The notes beneath the pieces are model-generated. The model was given only the letters and a program-made list of their open reading frames with translations. It ran no database searches and had not been told where the DNA came from. The translations under genes were made by a program, and so were the position numbers. Positions 1 to 7,593 of a DNA stretch of 26,696 bases are shown piece by piece. Every line of letters begins with the position of its first letter. The stretch's first letter is position 1. The stretch is from Parasulfuritortus sp037439465 (GTDB taxonomy: Bacteria; Pseudomonadota; Gammaproteobacteria; Burkholderiales; Thiobacillaceae): assembly GCA_037439465.1 (NCBI GenBank), contig JBBIVX010000027.1, positions 1 to 26,696 on the forward strand, in the 5' to 3' direction.

Positions 1-1419
1 CATGGCCAGGATGAAGAAGGCCGGCCAGCCGATGCTCTCGGACAAAACCCCCGCCAGCGGGCTGACGTAGATGCGGCCGACCGCCGAGAAGGCGGACAAC
101 AAGGCGTAGTGGGTGGCGGTGTAGCGATGGCTGCACAGGCCCATGAGCAGCGCCACGAAGGCCGCCGTGCCCATGCCGCTGGTGACGTTCTCGGCGGCGA
201 TGGCCGCTACCAGCAGGCTGTCGATCTGGGTGGGGCGGTCGAGCGCCACGAAGCCGAGGTCGAAGGGCGGCAGGATGAAACCGCCCCAGGCGCCCTTGCC
301 CAGCACCGCCAGCAGCCAGAAGCCGATGATGGCCACCCCTTGCAGCACGCCGAACAACAGCAGGGAGCGATACAGGTTGAGCCGCAGCATGAGCGCGCCG
401 CCGAGCAGGGCGCCGACGATGGTCAGCCAAATGCCGATGATCTTGTTGACGATGCCGACCTCGGCCTGGGTGAAGGCCATGCCCTTGATGAGAAAGGGCG
501 TGGTCAAGGTGCCGGCGAAGGCGTCGCCGAGTTTGTAGAGGACGATGAGCAGCAGGAAGGCCCAGGCGCCGGGCTGGCCGAAGTAACTCTCCAGCGAGCG
601 GTTCAGGGTCTCGAAGCCGACCCGGCGCGCCGCCCAGTAGCCGAGCGGCAAGGCCGCCGCCAGTTGCGCCAGGATGAAAGCCAGGCGTAGCCATTTGTCG
701 GGGTCGTCCGGGTCGAGGCCGAGGCCGATCAGCATGAAGCGGGCGGTGAACCAGCCGGTGGCGAAACCGCTCAGCATGGCGGCGAAACCGGCCAGTTCGC
801 GTCTCGGCTCGGAGGCCAGCGGTTTTGATTCGCCCGCCACGCCCGGCAGCAGGGTGAGCGACACCGCCGCGGCGGCGACCATGATTCCTGCCATGGTCAG
901 GTAGACGCGCGGCCAGCTTTGCCACTGGTCGGCCCAGATCAGGGCGATGCCGCCCGAAAGTATCATCGCCAGGCGGTAGCCGAACACCGACAGCGAGCCA
1001 CCCAGGCCGCGCTCGCGGGCGGTCAGCACATCGGTACGGTAGGCGTCGATCACCACGTCCTGTGATGCGGACAGGAAGGCCACCAGCAGGGCGGCCGCGG
1101 CGAACAGGCCGGCGCCATCCCTGGGCGACAGGCCGGCCATCCACGCCAGCGCCGCGGCCAGGGCCAGCTGGGTGAGCACCAGCCAGCCGCGCCGGCGGCC
1201 CAGCCAGGGCGGCTCGAAGCGGTCCATCAGCGGCGCCCAGAGGAACTTGAAGGTGTAGGGCACGCCGACCAGGCCGAGGAAGCCGATGGTGGCGATGTCG
1301 ACGCCGTCCACCGCCAGCCAGGCCTGCATCGCCTGGCCGGTCAGGGCCAGCGGCAGGCCGGAGGCGAAACCGAGCAGCAGGACGGCGAATAGCCGGTGCC
1401 AGGCGGCGAAGCGGTTCAA
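1..1419 (-). CDS. ampG: AmpG muropeptide permease (MFS), 3' end outside window
   Basis: Inner-membrane major facilitator that imports anhydro-muropeptides for peptidoglycan recycling. Reading the minus strand from 1419 gives 473 codons without a stop, up to the window edge. The product is strongly hydrophobic and resembles E. coli AmpG in order: GFASGLPLALT in helix 1, FKFLWAPLMDR, the cytoplasmic GRRRGWL loop, SASQDVVIDAYRTD, GYRLAMILSGG, LYKLGDAF, and GTAAFVALLMGLCSHRYTATHYALLSA. E. coli AmpG is 491 residues, so only a short tail is probably missing. The start is TTG at 1419: an in-frame TGA lies at 1437-1435 and no ATG or GTG falls between. That places it one base after the stop of the upstream FMN reductase gene, so translational coupling is likely. 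It was recognised by reading the frame directly because it lacks an ATG and is cut by the edge. Confidence 0.9.
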   Translation of the reverse strand, partial: MNRFAAWHRLFAVLLLGFASGLPLALTGQAMQAWLAVDGVDIATIGFLGLVGVPYTFKFLWAPLMDRFEPPWLGRRRGWLVLTQLALAAALAWMAGLSPRDGAGLFAAAALLVAFLSASQDVVIDAYRTDVLTARERGLGGSLSVFGYRLAMILSGGIALIWADQWQSWPRVYLTMAGIMVAAAAVSLTLLPGVAGESKPLASEPRRELAGFAAMLSGFATGWFTARFMLIGLGLDPDDPDKWLRLAFILAQLAAALPLGYWAARRVGFETLNRSLESYFGQPGAWAFLLLIVLYKLGDAFAGTLTTPFLIKGMAFTQAEVGIVNKIIGIWLTIVGALLGGALMLRLNLYRSLLLFGVLQGVAIIGFWLLAVLGKGAWGGFILPPFDLGFVALDRPTQIDSLLVAAIAAENVTSGMGTAAFVALLMGLCSHRYTATHYALLSAFSAVGRIYVSPLAGVLSESIGWPAFFILAM

Positions 1420-1420
1420 C

Positions 1421-1978
1421 TCAAGCGGCCCGGCTCAACCTGGCCAGCTTGAGCAAGGCCTCCAAGAGCTGCGCCAGGTGCTGCCGGGTCGGCTCGTCGG
1501 TCAAACGCCCCGCCGCGTCGAAGCGCAGCGCGGCGTTGGCTATCATCACTTCCGGCTGGCTGACCACGGCCATGTCGAAGGCGACCAGTATCTGGCGCAG
1601 ATGGTATTGGGCGCGGGCCGTGCCCAGGCTGCCGATCGAGGCCCCCAGCAGCGCCGCCGGCTTGCCGGCCCAGGCGTTGTCGCCATAAGGTCGGGAGGCC
1701 CAGTCAATGGCGTTCTTGAGGCCGCCGGGCACCGAGTAGTTGTACTCCGGGGTGGCAAACAGGATGGCGTCGGCGGCGCGGATGCGGCGTTTGAATTCGA
1801 GCACGCTCTCGGGCGGCGCCACCTCGTCGTCCTGATTGAAGACCGGGATGCCGGTGAGTTCGATCAGGTCCAGCGTCGCGCCGGCCGGCAGCAACTCCTG
1901 CGCCGCGCGCAGCGCCGCGTGGTTGTATGAACCCTGGCGCAGGCTGCCGACGATGCCCAGAATTTTCAACTCGTTCAT
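1421..1978 (-). CDS. NADPH-dependent FMN reductase family protein
   Basis: Small flavodoxin-fold oxidoreductase of 185 residues that would use NAD(P)H to reduce FMN, quinones, azo dyes or chromate (ChrR/YieF/azoreductase family). The N-terminal phosphate-binding loop GSLRQGSYNHAALRAA (about residues 11-26) and the motif PEYNYSVPGGLKNAIDW (about residues 77-93) are family hallmarks. Start ATG at 1978 is preceded by AGGAGT at good spacing. The gene follows xthA on the same strand after about 155 bp and precedes ampG with a 1-base gap. The physiological substrate cannot be told from sequence. Nothing links the chemistry to wall recycling, so pairing with ampG may be only positional. Confidence 0.88.
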   Translation of the reverse strand: MNELKILGIVGSLRQGSYNHAALRAAQELLPAGATLDLIELTGIPVFNQDDEVAPPESVLEFKRRIRAADAILFATPEYNYSVPGGLKNAIDWASRPYGDNAWAGKPAALLGASIGSLGTARAQYHLRQILVAFDMAVVSQPEVMIANAALRFDAAGRLTDEPTRQHLAQLLEALLKLARLSRAA

Positions 1979-2133
1979 GTTTCATTACTCCTATGGTCTA
2001 TGCGGCAATGATGCCAGTCCCGTCTTTCGTCTGATGCGCCGGACCCATCGCAATTATTGTGTTCAGCGCATCACTCTGGCCGGGATGATTCACGGTCCCG
2101 ACATTATGGCCAAGTCGGCCGGGCAACGCCGGC

Positions 2134-2913
2134 TTACCATGGCCAGTCGTACTCGATAGTCAGCGGCGCATGGTCGGAGAAGCGCCGGTCCTTGAAAACG
2201 CTGGCCCATTGTGCCCTGGCGGCGATGCCGGGTGTGGCGATTTGATAGTCGATGCGCCAGCCGACGTTCCTGGCCCAGGCCTGGCCGCGGTTGCTCCACC
2301 AGGTGTAGGCCTCGCCGGCATGCGCGGGATGGAGCCGGCGGTAGACATCGACCAGGCCGAGACGCTCGAACAGGTCGCCGATCCAGGCGCGTTCTTCGGG
2401 CAGGAAACCCGAGTGCTTCAGATTGCCTTTCCAGTTCTTCAGGTCGATTTCGCGGTGGGCGATGTTCCAGTCGCCGCACAGGATGAATTCGCGGCCGCTG
2501 CCGGCGAGCGCTTCCAGGTGCGGCAGAAAGCGGGCCATGAAGGCAAACTTGGCGGCCTGGCGGTGCGCGCCCGAAGAACCTGACGGCAGATAGACCGAGA
2601 CGATGGACAGGTTGCCGAAGCGGGCCTCGATGTAGCGGCCCTCGGCGTCGATATCGGCGATCCCCAGACCTTCGACGATCTCGTCCGGCTGGCGCCCGGA
2701 ATAGAGGCCGACCCCGCTGTAGCCCTTCTTTTCGGCATAGTGGAAATGGCCGAAGTAGCCGGGGGGATTGCGCATGGCGGCCGTCATGTCCACCGCCTGG
2801 GCCTTCAGCTCCTGGAGGCAGATCACGTTGGCCCCGTACCGGGCCAGCCAGTCGAACACGCCCTTTTTTGCAGCGGCGCGGATGCCATTCAGGTTCAGCG
2901 TTACAATTCGCAC
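2134..2913 (-). CDS. xthA: Exodeoxyribonuclease III
   Basis: AP endonuclease and 3'-5' exonuclease of base-excision repair, 259 residues, cytoplasmic. It has the complete exonuclease/endonuclease/phosphatase fold signature: N7 in LNLNGI, E35 in LQELK, Y108 in VYLPSG, D148 and N150 in CGDWNIAH, and D247-H248 in the terminal FSDHAPL. Length is close to E. coli XthA (268). The start is GTG at 2913 (M-R-I-V-T-L-N), with a GGTGG-like ribosome site upstream; no other start leaves the N-terminal beta strand intact. It is divergent from pyrE with only 23 bp between the start codons, so at least one promoter must lie inside the other gene's coding sequence. Confidence 0.95.
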   Translation of the reverse strand: MRIVTLNLNGIRAAAKKGVFDWLARYGANVICLQELKAQAVDMTAAMRNPPGYFGHFHYAEKKGYSGVGLYSGRQPDEIVEGLGIADIDAEGRYIEARFGNLSIVSVYLPSGSSGAHRQAAKFAFMARFLPHLEALAGSGREFILCGDWNIAHREIDLKNWKGNLKHSGFLPEERAWIGDLFERLGLVDVYRRLHPAHAGEAYTWWSNRGQAWARNVGWRIDYQIATPGIAARAQWASVFKDRRFSDHAPLTIEYDWPW

Positions 2914-2936
2914 GAAATAGCCACCGGATTGTCGTG

Positions 2937-3578
2937 ATGCAAGGTTTCAAGGAGGCCTTTCTCGATTTCGCCATCCGCCAGCGGGTGCTGCTGTTCGGCG
3001 AATTCAAGACCAAGGCTGGTCGGCTGTCGCCCTACTTTTTCAATGCCGGCCTGTTCAACGACGGCGAGTCACTGAGAAGATTGGGCGAATTTTACGCCAA
3101 GGCCATACGCGCTTCCGGCCTGGCCTTCGATGGCCTGTTCGGCCCCGCTTACAAGGGCATACCGCTCGCTGCGACGGTGGCCGTCGCCCTGGCCGGCATG
3201 GGGCGCAACGTGCCCTACAGCTACAACCGCAAGGAGGCCAAGGACCACGGCGAAGGCGGCTGCATCGTCGGTGCGCCGCTTAAGGGCCGCCTATTGATCG
3301 TCGACGATGTCATCTCGGCGGGCACTTCGGTGCGCGAAGCGGTCGAGTTGATCCGTGCCGCCGGGGCGGCCCCCTGTGGTGTCGCCATCGCCCTGGACCG
3401 CATGGAACGCGGCAGCGGCGCATTGTCGGCGGTGCAGGAAGTGAGTCGGGACTATGGCCTGCCGGTCATCGCCATCGTCAACCTGAACGACCTGCTGCAC
3501 TATCTGGACGGTAAAGCGGAATGGGCCAAGACCCGCGCGGCCATCGCGCATTATCGTCAGCAATATGGCGCCGCCTGA
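2937..3578 (+). CDS. pyrE: Orotate phosphoribosyltransferase
   Basis: Converts orotate and PRPP to orotidine 5'-phosphate in pyrimidine synthesis. 213 residues, equal to E. coli PyrE. The type I phosphoribosyltransferase PRPP loop is LLIVDDVISAGTSVREA near residues 120-136. The family segments FNAGLFNDG, GLFGPAYKGIPLA and YSYNRKEAKDHGEGG (the flexible loop) are also present. Start chosen at ATG 2937 (MQGFKEAFLDFAI). The frame is open upstream into xthA, but that stretch has no PyrE character. An in-frame GTG at 2934 is an alternative. The gene ends 5 bp before the convergent gatB stop, leaving no room for a classical terminator between them. Confidence 0.96.
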   Translation: MQGFKEAFLDFAIRQRVLLFGEFKTKAGRLSPYFFNAGLFNDGESLRRLGEFYAKAIRASGLAFDGLFGPAYKGIPLAATVAVALAGMGRNVPYSYNRKEAKDHGEGGCIVGAPLKGRLLIVDDVISAGTSVREAVELIRAAGAAPCGVAIALDRMERGSGALSAVQEVSRDYGLPVIAIVNLNDLLHYLDGKAEWAKTRAAIAHYRQQYGAA

Positions 3579-3583
3579 CGCCG

Positions 3584-5023
3584 TCAGCCGGCCAGCTTGG
3601 CCCGCAGCAATTCGTTCACCAGAGCGGGGTTGGCCTTGCCTTTGGTGGCCTTCATTACCTGCCCGACCAGGGCGTTGAAGGCTTTTTCCTTGCCGGCGCG
3701 GAATTCCTCCACCGATTTCTGGTTGGCGGCCAGGACCTCGGCGATGAGGTGCTCGACCTCAGCCGAGTCGGACAGCTGCTTGAGGCCATTGGCGGCGATG
3801 ATGGCGTCCGCCTCGCCGCCTTCTGTCCACATGATATCGAACACCTGCTTGGCCAGTTTGCCGGACAGGGTGCCGTCCTGAAGACGGCCGAGCAGGCGGG
3901 CCAACCGGTCGGCGCTGATCGGACTGGCGGTGATATCGGTCTCGGCGCGGTTGAGCGCCGCCGACAGCTCACCCATCACCCAGTTGGCGGCCAGCTTGGC
4001 ATCCGGCCGGGTCAGGCCGCCGAGCACCGCCTCGAAGTAATCCGCCAGCGCGCGCGAGCCGGTCAGCGTGGCGGCGTCGTAAACGGATAGGCCGAACACG
4101 GCCTGATAGCGGGCCTGCCGGGCCTGCGGCAATTCCGGCAGGCTGGCGCGGATCTGTTCGATCCAGTCCTCGTCGAGCCTGACCGGCAGCAGGTCAGGAT
4201 CCGGGAAATAGCGGTAATCGTGGGCGTCTTCCTTGGTCCGCATCATGCGCGTCTCGCCGCTGTCCGGGTCGAATAGCACGGTGGCCTGCTGGATCGCCCG
4301 GCCGTCCTCGATCTCACCGATCTGCCAGCGGATTTCATACTCGATCGCCTGCTCCAGAAAACGGAAGGAGTTGAGGTTCTTGATCTCGCGTCGTGTGCCC
4401 AGCGGTTCGCCCGGCCGCCGCACCGAGACGTTGGCGTCGCAGCGGAACGAGCCTTCCTGCATGTTGCCGTCGCAGGTGCCGATCCAGGTCACCAGGGTAT
4501 GCAGCGCCTTGGCGTAGGCCACCGCCTCCTTGGCCGAGCGCATGTCCGGTTCTGAGACGATTTCCAGGAGCGGCGTGCCGGCGCGGTTGAGATCGATGCC
4601 GGTCATGCCGTGAAAGTCCTCGTGCAACGACTTGCCGGCGTCCTCTTCGAGGTGGGCGCGGGTCAGGCGCACGGTCTTCTCCTCGTCACCGGCGCGGAAG
4701 GTCAGGCTGCCGCCCTCGACGATGGGCAGCTCGAACTGGCTGATCTGGTAGCCTTTGGGCAGGTCGGGGTAGAAGTAATTCTTGCGGGCAAAGACATTGA
4801 CGTGGTTGAGCCTGGCGCCGATTGCCAGGCCAAAGCGGATGGCGCACTCGACTGCGCTTTTGTTGAGCACCGGCAGCACGCCGGGCAGGGCGATATCTAC
4901 GCCGCAGGCCTGGGTATTGGGCGCGGCGCCGAAGGCCGTGCTGGCGCCGGAGAATATCTTGGATTTGGTGGTGAGCTGAGTGTGTACCTCCAGCCCGATG
5001 ACGCTTTCCCATTGTGCGGCCAT
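3584..5023 (-). CDS. gatB: Asp-tRNA(Asn)/Glu-tRNA(Gln) amidotransferase subunit B
   Basis: tRNA-binding and phosphorylating subunit of GatCAB, which activates Glu- or Asp-tRNA and transfers ammonia made by GatA. 479 residues, normal for GatB. N-terminal motif WESVIGLEVHTQL, then YFYPDLPKGYQISQFELPI, EEDAGKSLHEDF, DLNRAGTPLLEIVSEPD and GSFRCDANVS make up the kinase-like cradle. The C-terminal GatB/YqeY domain ends in NPALVNELLRAKLAG. Start at ATG 5023 because homologues begin MxxxWExVIGLEVH; the frame is open 27 codons further upstream, but that overlaps the preceding glycosyltransferase gene. In this operon gatB is separated from gatA by a glycosyltransferase. Many betaproteobacteria use GatCAB mainly for Asn-tRNA; which substrate is used here is not visible. 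Confidence 0.96.
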   Translation of the reverse strand: MAAQWESVIGLEVHTQLTTKSKIFSGASTAFGAAPNTQACGVDIALPGVLPVLNKSAVECAIRFGLAIGARLNHVNVFARKNYFYPDLPKGYQISQFELPIVEGGSLTFRAGDEEKTVRLTRAHLEEDAGKSLHEDFHGMTGIDLNRAGTPLLEIVSEPDMRSAKEAVAYAKALHTLVTWIGTCDGNMQEGSFRCDANVSVRRPGEPLGTRREIKNLNSFRFLEQAIEYEIRWQIGEIEDGRAIQQATVLFDPDSGETRMMRTKEDAHDYRYFPDPDLLPVRLDEDWIEQIRASLPELPQARQARYQAVFGLSVYDAATLTGSRALADYFEAVLGGLTRPDAKLAANWVMGELSAALNRAETDITASPISADRLARLLGRLQDGTLSGKLAKQVFDIMWTEGGEADAIIAANGLKQLSDSAEVEHLIAEVLAANQKSVEEFRAGKEKAFNALVGQVMKATKGKANPALVNELLRAKLAG

Positions 5024-5054
5024 AGATCGAGTCCTCTCGCGCGCCCCGATGCGG

Positions 5055-5735
5055 TCAGGAGCGCCATTTGGCGAAGTAGTTGAGCATTTGCGCCTTCCAG
5101 GCATCGGAGAAAAATCCGCCTACGCTACGATGGCTGATGGAGACCGGCCAGGTGCCCAGCCTCAATCCTTTGGCGCGCGCCTCCCGGCAAAAATCCAGAT
5201 CGTAAAAGTGGAAATCGTAGCGTTCGTCGAAACGTGCGCCGCGTTCCAGCAGCGGCGCCCGGCGCGCCGCCAGCATGACGCCATCGAGCAGTTCGCAGGC
5301 CACTGGCGCTGGCCCGAAATAGCTGATCGGCCCGCCGGGCGCCTGGCCGTGGGCAACGGCGCCGCTCAAATAGGCCATATCCTCCCATACCACCTGCTCG
5401 TTTTCGATCACTTGATGCCAGCACGGCTGGTGAGGCCGCCGGCGCTTCGACCCGGCCACGCCCACGATGTCGAAGTGGTCGAGCCCGGTGCGCAGATGCG
5501 CGGAGAAGTAGATGTCGTCGAGCCAAACGTCGTCGTGCACGAAGACCAGCATCCCGGCTGCGTCCGGAGCCTCCAGAGCGGCGTTGTAGATTTCGGGCAG
5601 GCCGCGCTGGTTGCCGTAGGCGATCCGCGGCCGCAAGCTGTTGTCGTAGGCCAGTCGCTTGAGCGACAAGCCGAGTGGCGATTCGCGCCAGAAGGCCTCT
5701 TCGGACAGGCGGGTGGCGCTGACGATGTCGATCAT
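5055..5735 (-). CDS. Glycosyltransferase-like protein (Glyco_tranf_2_5 type) inside the gat operon
   Basis: 226 residues starting MIDIVSATRLSEEAFW. Features of a GT-A-like nucleotide-sugar transferase: a central MLVFVHDDVWLDDIYF segment (acidic DD motif, about residues 68-83), LLDGVMLAARRAPLLERG, FDERYDFHFYDLDFCREA, and a C-terminal ISHRSVGGFFSDAW. No signal peptide or transmembrane segment is evident, so a cytoplasmic enzyme is likely. Donor and acceptor are unknown. ATG 5735 was chosen because the frame upstream continues into gatA without protein-like character. It sits 14 bp after gatA and 31 bp before gatB on the same strand, so it is probably cotranscribed. The family call comes from remembered motif shape only. 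Confidence 0.75.
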   Translation of the reverse strand: MIDIVSATRLSEEAFWRESPLGLSLKRLAYDNSLRPRIAYGNQRGLPEIYNAALEAPDAAGMLVFVHDDVWLDDIYFSAHLRTGLDHFDIVGVAGSKRRRPHQPCWHQVIENEQVVWEDMAYLSGAVAHGQAPGGPISYFGPAPVACELLDGVMLAARRAPLLERGARFDERYDFHFYDLDFCREARAKGLRLGTWPVSISHRSVGGFFSDAWKAQMLNYFAKWRS

Positions 5736-5749
5736 GACTCCATTGCGGT

Positions 5750-7201
5750 TTACAAGGCCGGGACGCGGCAATGCCAGTCGGTGGCGAGTTGATACTGGTG
5801 GGCGACATTCAACAGGCGCGCCTCGGTGAAATAATCCCCGACGAGTTGCAGACCGATCGGCAGGTTGTGCGCGTCGAAGCCGCAGGGCAGGCTCATGCCG
5901 GGCAGTCCCGCCAGGTTGACGGCGATGGTGTAGATGTCGGAGAGATACATCTGCACCGGGTCGCCGGCCTTTTCGCCGAGATGGAAGGCGGTGGTGGGCG
6001 CGGTGGGCCCGAGGATGATGTCGCACTGCTTGTAGGCCTCGGCGAAGTCCTGGGCGATCAGACGCCTGAGCTTCTGGGCCTGGATGTAGTAGGCGTCGTA
6101 ATAGCCATGCGAGAGCACATAGGTGCCGATCATGATGCGGCGCTTGACCTCGGCGCCGAAGCCCTCGGCGCGGGTCCTTTCGTACATGTCGGTGAGGTCG
6201 GCGTAGTCGGGGGTGCGGTAGCCGTAGCGCACGCCGTCGAAACGCGACAGATTGCTCGACGCCTCGGCCGGGGCGATGACGTAGTAGGCCGCGACCGACA
6301 GGCCGGAGTTGGGCAGGCTGATCTCGACGCTGCCGGCGCCCAATTGACGCAGGTGTTCGATGGCCGTCTCGACTGCACGCGCGGTGTCGCCGGAGAGCCC
6401 GGCGCCGAAAAATTCCTTGGGCAGGCCGATCCTGAGGCCGGTCAGCGGTTTGGCGAGATCGCGGGTGTAATCCTCCGCCGGCCGCTCCAGGCTGGTGGAG
6501 TCGCGGGCATCGAAGCCGGCCATGACGTTGAGCAGCCAGGCGCAGTCCTCGGCGCTCCTGGCCATGGGGCCGCCCTGGTCGAGGGAAGAGGCGAAGGCGA
6601 TCATGCCGTAGCGGGAGACCACGCCGTAGGTCGGCTTCAGGCCGGTGATGCCGCACAAGGCGGCCGGCTGCCGGATCGAGCCGCCGGTATCGGTGCCGGT
6701 GGCGGCCGGGGCGAGGCCGGCGGCGACACTGGCGGCGGAGCCGCCGGAGGAGCCACCCGGCACGCGCTCGGTATCCCAGGGGTTCTTTACCGGACCGAAG
6801 AAGCTGGTCTCGTTGGAGGAGCCCATGGCGAACTCATCCATGTTGGTCTTGCCGAGTGTGGGCATGCCCGCGGCCTTGCAGCGGCTGATGACGTGGGCGT
6901 CGTAGGGCGAGATGAAGTCGGCGAGCATCTTCGAGCCGCAAGTGGTGCGCCAGCCCTCGGCGCAAAAGATGTCCTTGTGGGCGATGGGTACGCCGGTGAG
7001 CGGCCCGGCGTCGCCGGCGGCACGGCAGGCGTCGGCGGCGCGGGCCTCGGCCAGAGTGCGTTCCGGATCGACCGTGATGAAGGCGTTCAGCCTGGGATTG
7101 ATGGCCGCGATGCGGGCCAGATAATCCTGACAGAGCTCGACACTGGAAACCTTTTTCTCCGCCAGCAGGTCGGAGAGAATTCTGAGACTTCTCGTGCGCA
7201 T
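5750..7201 (-). CDS. gatA: Asp-tRNA(Asn)/Glu-tRNA(Gln) amidotransferase subunit A
   Basis: Glutaminase subunit of GatCAB and a member of the amidase signature family. 483 residues. The Ser-cisSer-Lys triad is visible as K76 (VPIAHKDIF), S151 (VPGGSSGGSAA) and S175 (TDTGGSIRQPA), each three residues earlier than in the S. aureus enzyme. GLKPTYGVVSRYGMIAFASS follows as expected. Start ATG 7201 (MRTRSLRILSDLL) fits the family N-terminus. The ribosome site is poor (AATAACGG), and the sequence before it is a repeat of the gatC stop region, so translation may depend on coupling to gatC 18 bp upstream. Confidence 0.97.
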   Translation of the reverse strand: MRTRSLRILSDLLAEKKVSSVELCQDYLARIAAINPRLNAFITVDPERTLAEARAADACRAAGDAGPLTGVPIAHKDIFCAEGWRTTCGSKMLADFISPYDAHVISRCKAAGMPTLGKTNMDEFAMGSSNETSFFGPVKNPWDTERVPGGSSGGSAASVAAGLAPAATGTDTGGSIRQPAALCGITGLKPTYGVVSRYGMIAFASSLDQGGPMARSAEDCAWLLNVMAGFDARDSTSLERPAEDYTRDLAKPLTGLRIGLPKEFFGAGLSGDTARAVETAIEHLRQLGAGSVEISLPNSGLSVAAYYVIAPAEASSNLSRFDGVRYGYRTPDYADLTDMYERTRAEGFGAEVKRRIMIGTYVLSHGYYDAYYIQAQKLRRLIAQDFAEAYKQCDIILGPTAPTTAFHLGEKAGDPVQMYLSDIYTIAVNLAGLPGMSLPCGFDAHNLPIGLQLVGDYFTEARLLNVAHQYQLATDWHCRVPAL

Positions 7202-7202
7202 G

Positions 7203-7226
7203 CCGTTATTCGCCGACCGTTATTCG
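7203..7226. repeat. 10-bp direct repeat across the gatC/gatA junction
   Basis: CCGTTATTCG occurs at 7203-7212 and again at 7217-7226, a 14-bp period. One copy contains the gatC stop codon and the other lies immediately before the gatA start. It looks like a short tandem duplication that created the gatC-gatA spacer. No function is claimed. Confidence 0.7.
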
Positions 7227-7507
7227 ATGACCTGGGGGACCAGAAACAGGCCGGCTTCCACCTGTGGCGCCACGCTTTGGTAATCCTCGCGCCGGTTCGG
7301 CTCGGTCACCGCATCGAGGCGCAGGCGCTGATAGACCTCCTGGGCATGGGCCATGGGGGCCACGCCGCCTGTGTCCACGGCCTGCATGGCCGCGATCAGG
7401 GAAAAGATGCCGTTCAGCTGGCCCTGGTATTGGGCGCTCTCGGCCGCATCCACGCGAATACGGGCCAGATGCGCGATGCGTTTCACGTCATCAATGGAAA
7501 GAGACAT
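7220..7507 (-). CDS. gatC: Asp-tRNA(Asn)/Glu-tRNA(Gln) amidotransferase subunit C
   Basis: 95-residue subunit that wraps around GatA and stabilises the GatAB complex. The N-terminus MSLSIDDVKRIAHLARI, the middle QLNGIFSLIAAMQAVDT and the C-terminal VAPQVEAGLFLVPQVIE (ending in the conserved PxxxE-like tail) match the family. It is first in the minus-strand gatC-gatA-glycosyltransferase-gatB operon. An AAGG-type ribosome site precedes the ATG at 7507. It is divergent from mreB across an 86-bp spacer that must hold the gat promoter and probably the mreB promoter. Confidence 0.95.
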   Translation of the reverse strand: MSLSIDDVKRIAHLARIRVDAAESAQYQGQLNGIFSLIAAMQAVDTGGVAPMAHAQEVYQRLRLDAVTEPNRREDYQSVAPQVEAGLFLVPQVIE

Positions 7508-7554
7508 GCTTTCAGTACCTTGTTACCTTATGCGGCGAAGCCCTGTAGGTTATC

Positions 7555-7567
7555 ATAAGCCGCTTAT
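7555..7567. promoter_or_regulatory. Perfect 13-bp palindrome in the gatC-mreB spacer
   Basis: ATAAGC-C-GCTTAT is a perfect 6+6 inverted repeat in the middle of the divergent spacer, followed by TTTT. The one-base centre is too small for an RNA hairpin loop, so a protein-binding operator is the more natural reading. No convincing -35/-10 pair was found around it on either strand. Function is inferred only from position. Confidence 0.3.
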
Positions 7568-7593
7568 TTTTCTGACCCGCCGACTATCCAATT

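Noticed and set aside
1979..2133. sigma-70 promoter for the FMN reductase-ampG pair
   Set aside because: A CATAAT hexamer is present on the minus strand but no acceptable -35 lies 16-18 bp upstream.
5771..7558. 595-codon open frame on the plus strand opposite gatA and gatC
   Set aside because: Composition is Gly/Val/Ala/Asp/His-rich with no domain; it is the antisense shadow of GC-rich gatA/gatC codons.
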